DNA of 43,943 nucleotides. It comes from Candidatus Zhuqueibacterota bacterium. Its GTDB lineage: Bacteria; Zhuqueibacterota; QNDG01; JABMRT01. Positions 16,687-25,325 of the stretch are shown here, piece by piece. Every line of letters begins with the position of its first letter. Position 1 is the first letter of the stretch. The stretch is taken from assembly GCA_013202295.1 (NCBI GenBank), contig JABMRT010000076.1:1-43943 (forward strand), given 5' to 3'. The translations under genes were made by a program, and so were the position numbers. The notes under the pieces are model-generated. The model did no database searches, was not told where the DNA came from, and worked only from the letters and a program-made list of their open reading frames with translations.

Positions 16687-16787
16687 ATTGAAGCTTGGCC
16701 TAGAGAAAAGAACAGTATTGGACAAAGATGATAAATGACTTATATTAGCCATACTGAAAATTGAATCAGTGGGTCTATAAACTTAGG

Positions 16788-17750
16788 TTATGTGCACTTG
16801 TGATGGAGAAAACTGACTGATGAGAAGGCTTAACATTATTGGGTGCGGAAATGTTGGCAAGACGCTTGGACGCCTTTGGGCGCAGGAGAGGGTTTTTTCC
16901 ATTGGTGATATTCTGAACCGCTCAGAGGAAAGCAGCTCATCAGCAGCGCACTTTATCGGTGCCGGACAGGGGATCGCCGGAATAGCAGCGATGAGCCCTG
17001 CAGAGGTGTTCCTAATCAGCACTCCTGATGACCAGATAGTTGAGTCTTGCAGTGCACTTGCAGCTTCCGGCCTATTGCGAACAGGCGACATAGTGTTTCA
17101 TTGTAGTGGTGCCCTTCCCTCAGCCGGTCTTATCCCAGCCAAGGAGGCTGGTGCTTGCATTGGGAGCATTCATCCAGTCAAAAGCATCGCAAATCCTGAT
17201 GTGTCGGTAGAGACTTTTAGCGGTACTTTCTGTGGAGTAGAGGGCGACGACCAGTCACTGGAAATTCTCCGTCCGGCCTTTGAGGCGATCGGTGGAAAGA
17301 CCTTTGTTATCGATCCTCAATTCAAGACCATCTATCATGCCGCGGCGGTGATAGTCTGCAATTACCTGACATCGTTGATCGAGATTGGTGCTCAAGCCTA
17401 CGTCAAAGCTGGACTGGACCAAGAGACTTCCATGCATGTAATGGAACCGCTCGTGCGTGAAACTGTGGAGAATATTTTTGGTTCCGGTACGGTACGAGCG
17501 CTCACTGGGCCCATAGCCAGAGGAGACCATTCGATCGTTTCCAAACAACTCGCAGCTTTGGCTGACTGGAATCCGAGATTTGGCAACCTTTATCGTGATC
17601 TGGGAGCCGTCGCACTGGGGCTCTCCCATCTTCAGGGTACCGCATCACCAGACTCACTTGCAGCTTTGGCTGAGCTGCTAGAGCAAGAGTAGAACGTACA
17701 TAACCCATCACTGGTGCGGACGCAAAAAGCTGCGCCGCACAGTTCGAGTG
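16788..17750 (+). mobile_element. Isolated integron-type cassette carrying a DUF2520 gene
   Basis: The left boundary core is GTTATGT (16787-16793). The cassette's own attC starts with R'' ACATAAC (17698-17704), the exact reverse complement. The right boundary is the G (17750) of R' GTTATAA. A single gene fills it, ending six bases before the attC. No second attC and no integrase lie nearby. Excision would restore GTTATAA, so the cassette seems to sit at a secondary chromosomal site inside a glycan-degradation region. Confidence 0.7.
16820..17692 (+). CDS. Rossmann-fold oxidoreductase with DUF2520 domain
   Basis: 290 residues. The N-terminus MRRLNIIGCGNVGKTLGRLW holds the GxGxxG nucleotide-binding loop. 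The second domain (from about 130: SIHPVKSIANPD, then the helical KTIYHAAAVIVCNYL to the end) matches DUF2520 proteins, related to 6-phosphogluconate and ketopantoate reductases. The substrate is unknown; an NAD(P)-dependent reduction is the family expectation. The length is normal and the frame intact. Its position inside a cassette bounded by complementary core sites marks it as mobile. It has no obvious link to the surrounding glycan genes. A weak GGAG lies about twelve bases before the start. Confidence 0.85.
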   Translation: MRRLNIIGCGNVGKTLGRLWAQERVFSIGDILNRSEESSSSAAHFIGAGQGIAGIAAMSPAEVFLISTPDDQIVESCSALAASGLLRTGDIVFHCSGALPSAGLIPAKEAGACIGSIHPVKSIANPDVSVETFSGTFCGVEGDDQSLEILRPAFEAIGGKTFVIDPQFKTIYHAAAVIVCNYLTSLIEIGAQAYVKAGLDQETSMHVMEPLVRETVENIFGSGTVRALTGPIARGDHSIVSKQLAALADWNPRFGNLYRDLGAVALGLSHLQGTASPDSLAALAELLEQE

Positions 17751-17756
17751 TTATAA
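17698..17756 (+). repeat. attC site
   Basis: R'' is ACATAAC (17698-17704). The left arm is GTGCGG+A+CGCA (17714-17724), the loop is AAAAGC, and the right arm is TGCGCCGCAC (17731-17740). R' is GTTATAA (17750-17756). The stem is perfect apart from the single extra A in the left arm. At 59 bp it is a minimal-size attC. The arms are flanked by short unpaired spacers, as in known sites. Confidence 0.82.
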
Positions 17757-17795
17757 GATTATTTGTTCGAGCCCTGTCCCCCAGATTAAATATTA

Positions 17796-17827
17796 AACCT
17801 CCGAGAGAACAGGTCCTCCCGGAGGTT
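17796..17827. terminator. Terminator between convergent genes
   Basis: AACCTCCG (17796-17803) and CGGAGGTT (17820-17827) form an 8-bp stem. On the minus strand it follows the GH5 stop and is trailed by TTTAATATTTAAT. It is also where transcription leaving the cassette would meet the GH5 gene. Confidence 0.55.
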
Positions 17828-17858
17828 GTATTTTATAACTGGATTGTTCCGCTTAATT

Positions 17859-18926
17859 TTATTCTTCAGGAATCAACGCTCCTAAAAGTTCTTCTCGCCA
17901 TTCACCGGCATTCCGGTCGTAGATGCCGAACCCAGCACCGAATTCCCAATAAGCCCAGCTGAAATCAAACGACTCTGCAGTACGCGCCACGTGGTCGGTC
18001 CAGAGTACACGGGAGGCCATGTCGGCCTGCTCGTATGCGCCGAACTCACCCATATATACGGGCCGGTTTTCTGCTTCTGCCCAATCTGCGACAGATTCAA
18101 AATCACTTATGACCCGTGCATAATGGCTCTGCAGGTTGCCCCAGGTGGTGCCGAGCCAGTCTCCAGATCCTTCAACCCAACCGGTAGCGCCTTGATGAGT
18201 AAACTGAAACGGATTGTAATAGTGAAACGTGGCGATAAGGTGCTGATCGTTCTCAGGCAGATCGAGTGTGTTCATGGATGAAAAGCTGTTCCAGTTGATG
18301 GGGCCGATAACGACATTGCGTGTTGGATTTGTTTCACGAATCACATCCAATACAGCTTTATATACTTCGTCCCAATTATCGGCATTAAACTGGTCATGCG
18401 GTTCGTTTTTAATCTCAAAGATCACTGAATTCGGATAGTCTTTATATCGATCTGCGATTTGTCTCCAGATTTCCACGAACCACATTTTATTACCAAGTGG
18501 ATCGGCATCCAGCACATCAATATGGTGACAGTTGATAACAGCGTTTAGTTCCGCTCGAATTGCATTTTCAATCACCCAGTCGATACGACTGAAAAATGTT
18601 AGATCTATAGTTGAAGGATATACGGGCAAAGCGTGGTATCCCCAGCTGATGGGAACGCGAAGGGATTGAAATCCGGCCTGTTTAATCAGTGTGAAATATT
18701 CCTCCTGAATGACCATGCCCATGTCTCCTTCATTCTCACCTTCGAGCGCGTTGCCGAAATTGACGCCCCGACCAAGCAAGACATTTTGCTCAAATGCGCC
18801 AATCTCTTCAAAGGGCGGAAGTCCTACCGGGTCTTCTGAAAGGACGTTGGTCTTCTTTTTACACCCTGTTAGGCTCAGCAGGAGAGTAAAAAGTAAAAGT
18901 GTAAAAATTGAGTTTTTCCAGTTCAT
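17859..18926 (-). CDS. GH5 family glycanase lipoprotein
   Basis: 355 residues. Signal peptide with lipobox LTGC (Cys22), so it is membrane anchored. The TIM-barrel cellulase pattern is clear: GRGVNFGNALEG near the start, RVPISW (90-95), then INCHHID, the acid/base Glu175 in FEIKNEPHD, and the nucleophile Glu294 in YMGEFGAYE. Expected to cut beta-1,4-linked glucans, mannans or mixed-linkage glycans. It lies 77 bp behind the SUI1 gene on the same strand but probably has its own promoter. With the SGNH esterase and the GH8 remnant it marks a polysaccharide-use region. Confidence 0.9.
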   Translation of the reverse strand: MNWKNSIFTLLLFTLLLSLTGCKKKTNVLSEDPVGLPPFEEIGAFEQNVLLGRGVNFGNALEGENEGDMGMVIQEEYFTLIKQAGFQSLRVPISWGYHALPVYPSTIDLTFFSRIDWVIENAIRAELNAVINCHHIDVLDADPLGNKMWFVEIWRQIADRYKDYPNSVIFEIKNEPHDQFNADNWDEVYKAVLDVIRETNPTRNVVIGPINWNSFSSMNTLDLPENDQHLIATFHYYNPFQFTHQGATGWVEGSGDWLGTTWGNLQSHYARVISDFESVADWAEAENRPVYMGEFGAYEQADMASRVLWTDHVARTAESFDFSWAYWEFGAGFGIYDRNAGEWREELLGALIPEE

Positions 18927-19003
18927 GTTGCGTGCTCCTGATGTGGGTTAAAGGCAATAGGCGAAGGGCAATGGGCCTTCCGTCCTCTCTATTTAACCTT
19001 GAT

Positions 19004-19357
19004 TTAACCGCCTGTTTGTTTGACTTTAATTCCTTTGTTTTCCAGAAAGGATTTGACCTGTTTGATCCGGTCACCTTGAATGAGGATGATGCGGTCCTTA
19101 ATTGAACCACCGGTGCCGCAGGATTGTTTCAATTCCGATGCCAGTTGGCGCAATGCCTCATTGCCCATCTCCAACCCACTGATGGTGGTTACAGTCTTGC
19201 CTTTGCGGCCCTTGATCTCACGACGAATTTTCGCAATCCCGTCCCCTGTCGCTATCTGGTTTGCTTTCTCGCAAATACAATCCAAAACGGGCATAAAACA
19301 GTCCGGGCAGGATTGGTTTGAGCCTGTAGAGTAAACGGAGTGTGAGTTTTGATTGAT
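19004..19357 (-). CDS. SUI1/YciH-type translation initiation factor, predicted AUC start
   Basis: 117 residues if translation begins at ATC 19357; only 96 if it begins at the first ATG (19294). The SUI1 core is clear: GDGIAKIRREIKGRKGK, LASELKQSCGTGGSIKD, ILIQGD, and the C-terminal GIKVKQTGG. The codons before ATG 19294 encode SVYSTGSNQSCPDC, matching the conserved VYSTG start of the family and completing a CPDC..CIC metal-binding pattern. No ATG, GTG, TTG or CTG lies in frame there. AAGGAG sits seven bases before ATC 19357, while ATG 19294 has no ribosome binding site. The protein probably affects start-codon selection on the ribosome. It follows the protease stop by 16 bp. Confidence 0.8.
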   Translation of the reverse strand: MNQNSHSVYSTGSNQSCPDCFMPVLDCICEKANQIATGDGIAKIRREIKGRKGKTVTTISGLEMGNEALRQLASELKQSCGTGGSIKDRIILIQGDRIKQVKSFLENKGIKVKQTGG

Positions 19358-19373
19358 CCTGAGGCTCCTTGAC

Positions 19374-21521
19374 TTACTGAACTAAAATGGCTTTACGGGT
19401 CTGGGCTTCCGATCCGATTTTCGCCTGTATCAGGTACACACCCGAACTGACAGGCGTGCCGCTCGCGTCTTCCGCTTTCCAGATGCTCTGATGAAAACCG
19501 GCTTGCATTTCACCCTTCCAAAGCATTTGAATGTGCCGACCCTTTAAGTCATAGACATCCACTTGAATCGGCGAGGTCTCACGAAGTTGCCAGGAGACAG
19601 TCACCGAACCGTTGAAAGGGTTGGGATAGGCTGGATTCAAATGAAACATGCCGGGTATATTTTTCAAATCAGAATCGGTGTCAGAAGATGTGGCTTCCGT
19701 GACCTCAAGATTGACCGGAATTTTAATTTCGGACTGGCTTGCATCGTTTGAACTGATATAGAGGATTACAGAATAATTGCCAACGTCCAGGCTGTCTGTG
19801 TCAACCGTGATTTCTACGGCTGTGTTCATGCCGGACTCGATTATCCCTCCGCTGTTCTCGAGATTGAGCCAGTCCACAACTCCGTTTTCACCGCCGAATG
19901 AAGTTAAATCCAATCCCGCAGTGATGGTGCCATCCAAATAGGTCAGGGTTTGATCGCCATCCAAAATCAGAATCTCATCGAGAAACACGCCGTTTATCGA
20001 CGAATTGTTCGGTGAGGAATAAGCCAGATCAGAGGCGAATTCGAAACGGATAATCACATTGTCCATTTTAAAATTCGAAAGATCGAAAATTGCCTGTGTC
20101 CATCCGCCCGATGAGCCAGCCCAGCCGGGAACGCCGGGCCCCATGTTCCATCCCTCATTGGCGCCACCGAAGCTCCACAGGCTCTGGCAAGTGTAGGGCG
20201 GTGTGAGTGGGATGAGGGGATTAAAATTGTCGCCCCCATCCACGGAACACCAAACATTGGTGCCATCCCAGCCATCATAAGGTGCGCTTGCCCCGACCGG
20301 AGGCTCAATGGCCCAGGAGATCATGAAGCGAAGCTCCGGATGTGTTGCAGTTGAAAGGTCGATCGGAGGCAGATCCATGACCTGGCGCCAGTAATCGTCA
20401 TATCCCCCGATTTCCGGATCACCGTTCCAGAACGAAAAATCATCCCAGGCCCCGGATGTCTCTGTATGAAAGTTCGGGGGAAGCTGCTCAATATAATCCA
20501 CTGTGGAGTATTCCAGCTTGCCAGATCCATCATTGGTCAGAATCAGATGGGTGGTTTGGCTTTCGCCTTGTTCTACGGTTAGATTGAGTTCGCTGTTCGA
20601 AACCGACAAGGCCGGACCTCCCATGACACTGTCCCACACAAAAGGTATATACTCACCGATTTCGCACTGGCCCCATTTGATTCGAAAATATCCACCCTGC
20701 CCCCAGTTCGCACCCCAGCTGTTCTTGCAGACCCAGCTTTGCTCTGTGTCATCCCAGCCCACAATCAAGATGGCATGGCCGCCTTCATACTCTCCCCAGA
20801 TATGTTCATACACTCCGGATGAATAAAAGAAAAAATCGGCATACACTTCAAAGCTGGCAGTGACCGGGTGCCGGGCCACTGCGTTTTTAATGGTTTCTAC
20901 ATTGGCTTCGTCCAGTGAGACGTATCCCCATCCCGGAATGGTGACGGGTGTGGCCAGCAAGGCCGGGCATTCAGTTTCACAGAAGACGCCATCCCGTGCT
21001 TGATATGGCAGGCAAGCTTCTACTGGAATCCCATCCGTTCGGATATATTCAAGTGCTTCCTCAGACCGGCCACCGCTCGCACAGCTGCCGTTTGTGCATG
21101 AAATCAGAATCTGCTCGGATAGATCGACCTGTTCCTCTGAGTTGTTCAAATGAATCTTCATCCAGGATTCCACTTGGGCCACCGCACCGAACGCCCAGCA
21201 GCTGCCGCAGTCTGCCTGGTCCCTGACAGGCGTGAGCCAGTTGCCGTTGTGATTGCGCCAATCCAGCGCCTCAGGCAGGATGGTCATCTGATCAAGCTCA
21301 ATCAGGGCGACTTTTGCGTGTTCGGGTCGGTCTAGCCGGGCGCCGCACAGTCTGCGTCTCTGCTCTTGAGTTCTCCGCGATACGGAATTCTCGCTGGCGA
21401 TCCACGCTGCGTTCCTCAATTGAATCTCACGTTGGATTTCTTCAAGCGATTGTGTCTTTGCTACATTGGCCGCAATCAGGAGCCCCAAACAAAGCATTAC
21501 TATTGAGCGCAATTTAATCAT
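19374..21521 (-). CDS. Secreted papain-family (C1A) cysteine protease with sorting domain
   Basis: About 715 residues. I prefer ATG 21521 to the TTG at 21527, since GGAAA lies about ten bases upstream of it. Signal peptide (IVMLCLGLLIAANVAKTQ), a short propeptide, then the peptidase: QADCGSCWAF (Gln and catalytic Cys near residue 108), GGHAILIVGW (His) and CKNSWGANWG (Asn). The middle region resembles beta-sandwich modules, followed by a FlgD-like/type IX-style sorting domain (YPNPFNGSVTVSW, VYLIQAKIG). Expected to digest proteins outside the cell. It is followed closely by the SUI1 gene on the same strand, perhaps by read-through rather than function. Confidence 0.9.
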   Translation of the reverse strand: MIKLRSIVMLCLGLLIAANVAKTQSLEEIQREIQLRNAAWIASENSVSRRTQEQRRRLCGARLDRPEHAKVALIELDQMTILPEALDWRNHNGNWLTPVRDQADCGSCWAFGAVAQVESWMKIHLNNSEEQVDLSEQILISCTNGSCASGGRSEEALEYIRTDGIPVEACLPYQARDGVFCETECPALLATPVTIPGWGYVSLDEANVETIKNAVARHPVTASFEVYADFFFYSSGVYEHIWGEYEGGHAILIVGWDDTEQSWVCKNSWGANWGQGGYFRIKWGQCEIGEYIPFVWDSVMGGPALSVSNSELNLTVEQGESQTTHLILTNDGSGKLEYSTVDYIEQLPPNFHTETSGAWDDFSFWNGDPEIGGYDDYWRQVMDLPPIDLSTATHPELRFMISWAIEPPVGASAPYDGWDGTNVWCSVDGGDNFNPLIPLTPPYTCQSLWSFGGANEGWNMGPGVPGWAGSSGGWTQAIFDLSNFKMDNVIIRFEFASDLAYSSPNNSSINGVFLDEILILDGDQTLTYLDGTITAGLDLTSFGGENGVVDWLNLENSGGIIESGMNTAVEITVDTDSLDVGNYSVILYISSNDASQSEIKIPVNLEVTEATSSDTDSDLKNIPGMFHLNPAYPNPFNGSVTVSWQLRETSPIQVDVYDLKGRHIQMLWKGEMQAGFHQSIWKAEDASGTPVSSGVYLIQAKIGSEAQTRKAILVQ

Positions 21522-21667
21522 GTCCAATGAATTTCCAGTTTATTCCTGAAATAGATAGAATTTACACAGATTGAAAATAAGGAGATCAAAGGATTGTGAC
21601 AAGGGAAAAAAATGTGAAAGCATGAGAGGTGTAAAGATCTCTTATCCAACCCTGGAGAAGAGAATTT

Positions 21668-22687
21668 CTATTTTCTATTTTTAGTGTACTTCAAGTAATC
21701 CTTACGGGTTGTGAATCCCACATAGCCGAGATAGATGCCACCAGCTCCGTGTACATCCAGAACCCGCACCGCGATGGTGTTCGGTTTTCCGAATCGAATC
21801 ACATTTGGCGGGATAAAATAGGCGCGCTCTGCACTTCGGAATCCCCGTGTAATGCCGACCTCGTTTTCTCCCGGAAATATACCTGTTTTGCCAATTAATG
21901 TGCCATTTACATACACTTCATCGATGTTGTCAATTTGACCGAGCATGAGAATCAATTTCGAATCCGATAAGGATTTAGACAACGTGATTGTTTTTCGATA
22001 CCAGGCGATGCCGTCATATTTATGGCCCTGTTTTTCCCAATAGGATGGTACTTTAATGGTTTCCCATTTCTGATCGATCCAGTCAGGCTGTGCCCAATTC
22101 ATGGAGTCGCCCTTCCGGAATTTCCATTCGCCACTCAAATCCACTTTTAATTTTAACATGTCATGCTGTGAATAAATTCCCACTTCACCGATGACAATAC
22201 CGCCACCCAGCTGAGAATCAAAAACACGGACTGCGATACAATTCTCTTTTCCGAATTGTAAAACATTCTCATTCAATTCGTAAATTCGCCGCATATTGTA
22301 GGCGGTTTCATTGCTGGGCGGGAACTCACCTTCACCTCCTACGTGTATTCCATTCATGAATGTTTCATCGATATCATCAATGAATCCCAATTGCAGACAG
22401 AGCGATTTGCTCTTCAGGCTGTTAGGCAGATAAAACCGGATACGATACCACGCGTATCCGTCATACCCGGGATAGCCCTCGTTTTCCCACATGTTGGGTA
22501 CATGAATCAGCTCCCAGGATGAATCATCAAAATCAGGATCGGCATAGGCTTTGTTGTCTCCGATTTCAAAGCGCCATTTGCCGCAAAGGTCCACTTCTTG
22601 TTTGTAACTCGATGCCAACAGCAGATGAAAGTGCACGGCACTAAACAGTCCAGTGAAAATCATAATTTTTATATATCTATTCGACAT
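21668..22687 (-). CDS. Secreted protein with two galactose-binding-like domains
   Basis: 339 residues. After a signal peptide come two copies of the same ~150-residue module. Copy 1 has LCGKWRFEIGDNKAYADPDF, DGYAWYRIRFYLP and IDETFMNG. Copy 2 has LSGEWKFRKGDSMNWAQPDW, DGIAWYRKTITL and IDEVYVNG. This is the beta-sandwich sugar-binding fold found at the N-terminus of GH2 enzymes, but no catalytic domain is present. It may bind a glycan or act as a sensory domain. It lies downstream of the two-component genes on the same strand, separated by about 120 bp, so a link to that sensor is possible but unproven. Confidence 0.75.
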   Translation of the reverse strand: MSNRYIKIMIFTGLFSAVHFHLLLASSYKQEVDLCGKWRFEIGDNKAYADPDFDDSSWELIHVPNMWENEGYPGYDGYAWYRIRFYLPNSLKSKSLCLQLGFIDDIDETFMNGIHVGGEGEFPPSNETAYNMRRIYELNENVLQFGKENCIAVRVFDSQLGGGIVIGEVGIYSQHDMLKLKVDLSGEWKFRKGDSMNWAQPDWIDQKWETIKVPSYWEKQGHKYDGIAWYRKTITLSKSLSDSKLILMLGQIDNIDEVYVNGTLIGKTGIFPGENEVGITRGFRSAERAYFIPPNVIRFGKPNTIAVRVLDVHGAGGIYLGYVGFTTRKDYLKYTKNRK

Positions 22688-22807
22688 AAAGACAACCGGT
22701 TTTATCCATTTGGTATAGATTAATACTTTAACTTGTTGAAAGTGTCATCCTGATGTGAAAGAATGTAAAACATTTTGAACCACAGGTTTTTGCAAGGTCA
22801 TTCCAAA

Positions 22808-23488
22808 TTATCGGATGAATTTATATCCAATACCATATACAGTAATGATGTGCCGAGGATGTACTGGATTTTCCTCTATGGCCTTGCGCAACTTGACAAT
22901 ATAGTTGTCTACTGTTCTCGATGTCGGATAATGTTCATATCCCCAGACCTTGTCCAGAAACTGATCCCGGCTGATGATTTCACCCTGATGCTCAACAAAG
23001 TATTTCAGAATTTCAAATTCCTTGTGCGAAAGCTCTACCTCGCCATTGACATCATGTGCAGTGAGCTGGTCAAAATCCAAAGTCAATTTCCCAATCTGGC
23101 AGATCGGACTTCTTCCATCTGAATCGGGTGTACGCCGAAGCACAGCCTTGACCCGAGAGAGCAGTTCCCGAACGCTGAAGGGCTTTGTGATATAATCATC
23201 AGCACCCAATTCAAGCCCCAGTATTTTGTCAATTTCCTCTCCCCTGGCGGTGAGCATGATGATTGGTGTGTTGTTGTTCTTCGAACGCATTTCCCGGCAC
23301 ACATCATATCCCGATTTATGAGGAAGCATGACATCCAAAACAATCAAATGAGGCGTAAAGGAGGCAACCTTTTCGAGCGCCTCGGTGCCATTCTTTGCAA
23401 GCTCAACCTCATATCCTTCGAATTCAAAGTTATCTTGAAGGCCCTTTGCCATTTCAAATTCATCTTCTACAACGAGAATACGTGTCAT
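22808..23488 (-). CDS. OmpR/PhoB-family response regulator
   Basis: 226 residues, standard length. The receiver domain has ILVVEDE at the start, the phosphoacceptor Asp52 in LIVLDVMLP, TARG and TKPF (switch residues). The C-terminal winged helix runs from about 130 to 226 (HKEFEILKYF, SRTVDNYIVKLRKAI, ITVYGIGYKF). It is encoded one base after the histidine kinase stop, so the two are co-translated partners. Targets are unknown; the tandem sugar-binding protein gene follows on the same strand. Confidence 0.93.
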   Translation of the reverse strand: MTRILVVEDEFEMAKGLQDNFEFEGYEVELAKNGTEALEKVASFTPHLIVLDVMLPHKSGYDVCREMRSKNNNTPIIMLTARGEEIDKILGLELGADDYITKPFSVRELLSRVKAVLRRTPDSDGRSPICQIGKLTLDFDQLTAHDVNGEVELSHKEFEILKYFVEHQGEIISRDQFLDKVWGYEHYPTSRTVDNYIVKLRKAIEENPVHPRHIITVYGIGYKFIR

Positions 23489-23489
23489 T

Positions 23490-25094
23490 TCAACGCCCTT
23501 TTTTTCGATTCAAAGGAAAGACAAGAGAGAATGTGCTGCCTTCTCCGGTTTTACTCTCGACGGTTACCTTGCCTTGATGGATTTTCATGATATGCTGAAC
23601 CAGGCTCAACCCCAGACCACTGCCCTTGGTATTATGGACCAAAGTACCCCCCACGCGATAAAATTTGTCGAAAATTTTATTCTGTTCCGTCTCAGGGATA
23701 CCGATGCCAAAATCCTTCACAGAAAGGATGATGGACTCGGCCGTCTGCTTCAAGCAGATGATCATTTCTTGTGAGTTGGGGCTGAATTTCATCGCATTGT
23801 CAAGCAAGTTCACGAATGCCAACTTGATGGATTCACTATCGATCCAGACTCTGGGCGGGGTTTCTTGCAGGTCGGCTTTAATTTCGAATCCCTTTTGCTC
23901 AAAGTGATATTTATATACATCCAGAGTGTCGCGCACCAGCAGATAGAGATCCTGATTGATCATGCTGTACTTTTTCTTTTGCGATTCGATTCGTGAGAAA
24001 TCCAAAATATTGTTTATCAATTGGGTCAGGCGCGTGCTTTCATTCATGATGATGCGGTAATAATGATGTTTTTTCTCGTCTCCAGGCACGCGACCCATCT
24101 CCAGAGTTTCGGCGTGCATGCGAATCAAAGCCAGTGGCGTGCGAAGTTCATGCGACACATTGGCCACAAAGTCGGTCTTCATCTGGGCCAGCGCCATTTC
24201 AGATGAGATGTTTCGAAACAGATAAATGAGACCGAAAACCAGAATGGCGTTCACAAGAACGATAAAGAAGAGATTCTGGCGCGTACGCTTTGTGGATATC
24301 TGATCGACGGTCATGCCTTTTAGCTTGATCTTCAGTTCCAGATCTGGAATCACCCAGAGTTCTTCGCTGGTTTCAAATACTTCGCCCGGATTGGAGTCCG
24401 TCAAGTAGAGGTAGTTGTCAGAGTTTCGCTCCTGAACCGCAAAGATGAAATTTCCGTCATCCATCTCACTGAACTTACGGGCCACGATTTCATCGATAAA
24501 ATTAAATTCATCGAGAAACACACCTACAAGTGCGTCGGTTTGATTCTGGCTCAGAGCAAAGATCAGCAATTGAATTCGCTGATCGTTATCGCGGGTGGGC
24601 CAGCGCACGATGAAGGGCTGTAGATAGTCTTCTCTGGCGCGACGGCTCATTTTTTCGATACCGGGCTTGTTATCTGCAATCAGCTTGTTAAGCACGTCCT
24701 GATCGAGGATGGACATTGACTCATTTTCTGAATTCCGCCGGGGGCGATGCCAGAACTGAATTTCTGATTTTATGGATGGGCGGTAAAAAGCTCCGACTAC
24801 TGGGATGCCGGCCTCAAAGAGTTGTGCTGGTGGATCAGAGCCACCACTTTGAAGGTTCAGGTTGTGACGGGTATGAATGAATGTTCTCAACTCGGAGGCC
24901 CATGATTTGAAGTTGTCCCAGCAATGTGTGTTCACTGAAAAGAGGATGGTCTCGATCTGGCGGTCATAGATTGACCGAATCATGCCCTCGTCATTGTCCC
25001 TTTGAGCAAACTGGAATATGGTGTAAATGAATACAGGGAAGAGGAGGAAGAGTATGATGAGAAAGAATATTTTATTGGTCCATCTGATTTTCAT
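23490..25094 (-). CDS. Membrane sensor histidine kinase
   Basis: 534 residues from ATG 25094 (weak AGGG upstream). An earlier ATG (25181) would add 29 residues with no sign of being real. Topology: N-terminal membrane segment (FFLIILFLLFPVFIYTIF), a ~240-residue extracytoplasmic sensor without a recognised domain, a second membrane segment (LFFIVLVNAILVFGLIYLF), then the HisKA helix with phosphoacceptor His315 in NVSHELRTPL. The catalytic domain follows: N-box NLLDNAMKFS, DFGIGIP, F-box FDKFYRV, and GSGLGLSL. The pair with the adjacent response regulator is a classical two-component system; the signal is unknown. Confidence 0.92.
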   Translation of the reverse strand: MKIRWTNKIFFLIILFLLFPVFIYTIFQFAQRDNDEGMIRSIYDRQIETILFSVNTHCWDNFKSWASELRTFIHTRHNLNLQSGGSDPPAQLFEAGIPVVGAFYRPSIKSEIQFWHRPRRNSENESMSILDQDVLNKLIADNKPGIEKMSRRAREDYLQPFIVRWPTRDNDQRIQLLIFALSQNQTDALVGVFLDEFNFIDEIVARKFSEMDDGNFIFAVQERNSDNYLYLTDSNPGEVFETSEELWVIPDLELKIKLKGMTVDQISTKRTRQNLFFIVLVNAILVFGLIYLFRNISSEMALAQMKTDFVANVSHELRTPLALIRMHAETLEMGRVPGDEKKHHYYRIIMNESTRLTQLINNILDFSRIESQKKKYSMINQDLYLLVRDTLDVYKYHFEQKGFEIKADLQETPPRVWIDSESIKLAFVNLLDNAMKFSPNSQEMIICLKQTAESIILSVKDFGIGIPETEQNKIFDKFYRVGGTLVHNTKGSGLGLSLVQHIMKIHQGKVTVESKTGEGSTFSLVFPLNRKKGR

Positions 25095-25325
25095 AGAATG
25101 CCCTGTTCGACTGTGCTGGTTCCTCAAATCTTTTTGTAAAGTAATATAAACTGTTTTCAAATGAAAGATGATTTTGAGCAATCGGATTTTATCTCCATCT
25201 GTTTAATCTGTTGTATTTTTCAGATTGCTGTTGTAAATTAAGGCGATTTATTTGCCACATCAGTTTGATCCTACATCATGATTGACATCCAAAACTTCGA
25301 ACCTTGACCAAACAAGGGTTGTGTT

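Noticed and set aside
18953-18976. GGCAATAGGCGAAGGGCAATGGGC motif as a mobile repeat
   Set aside because: Looks like a short low-complexity direct repeat of a type I have seen in other genomes; a single copy in the window cannot be called mobile.
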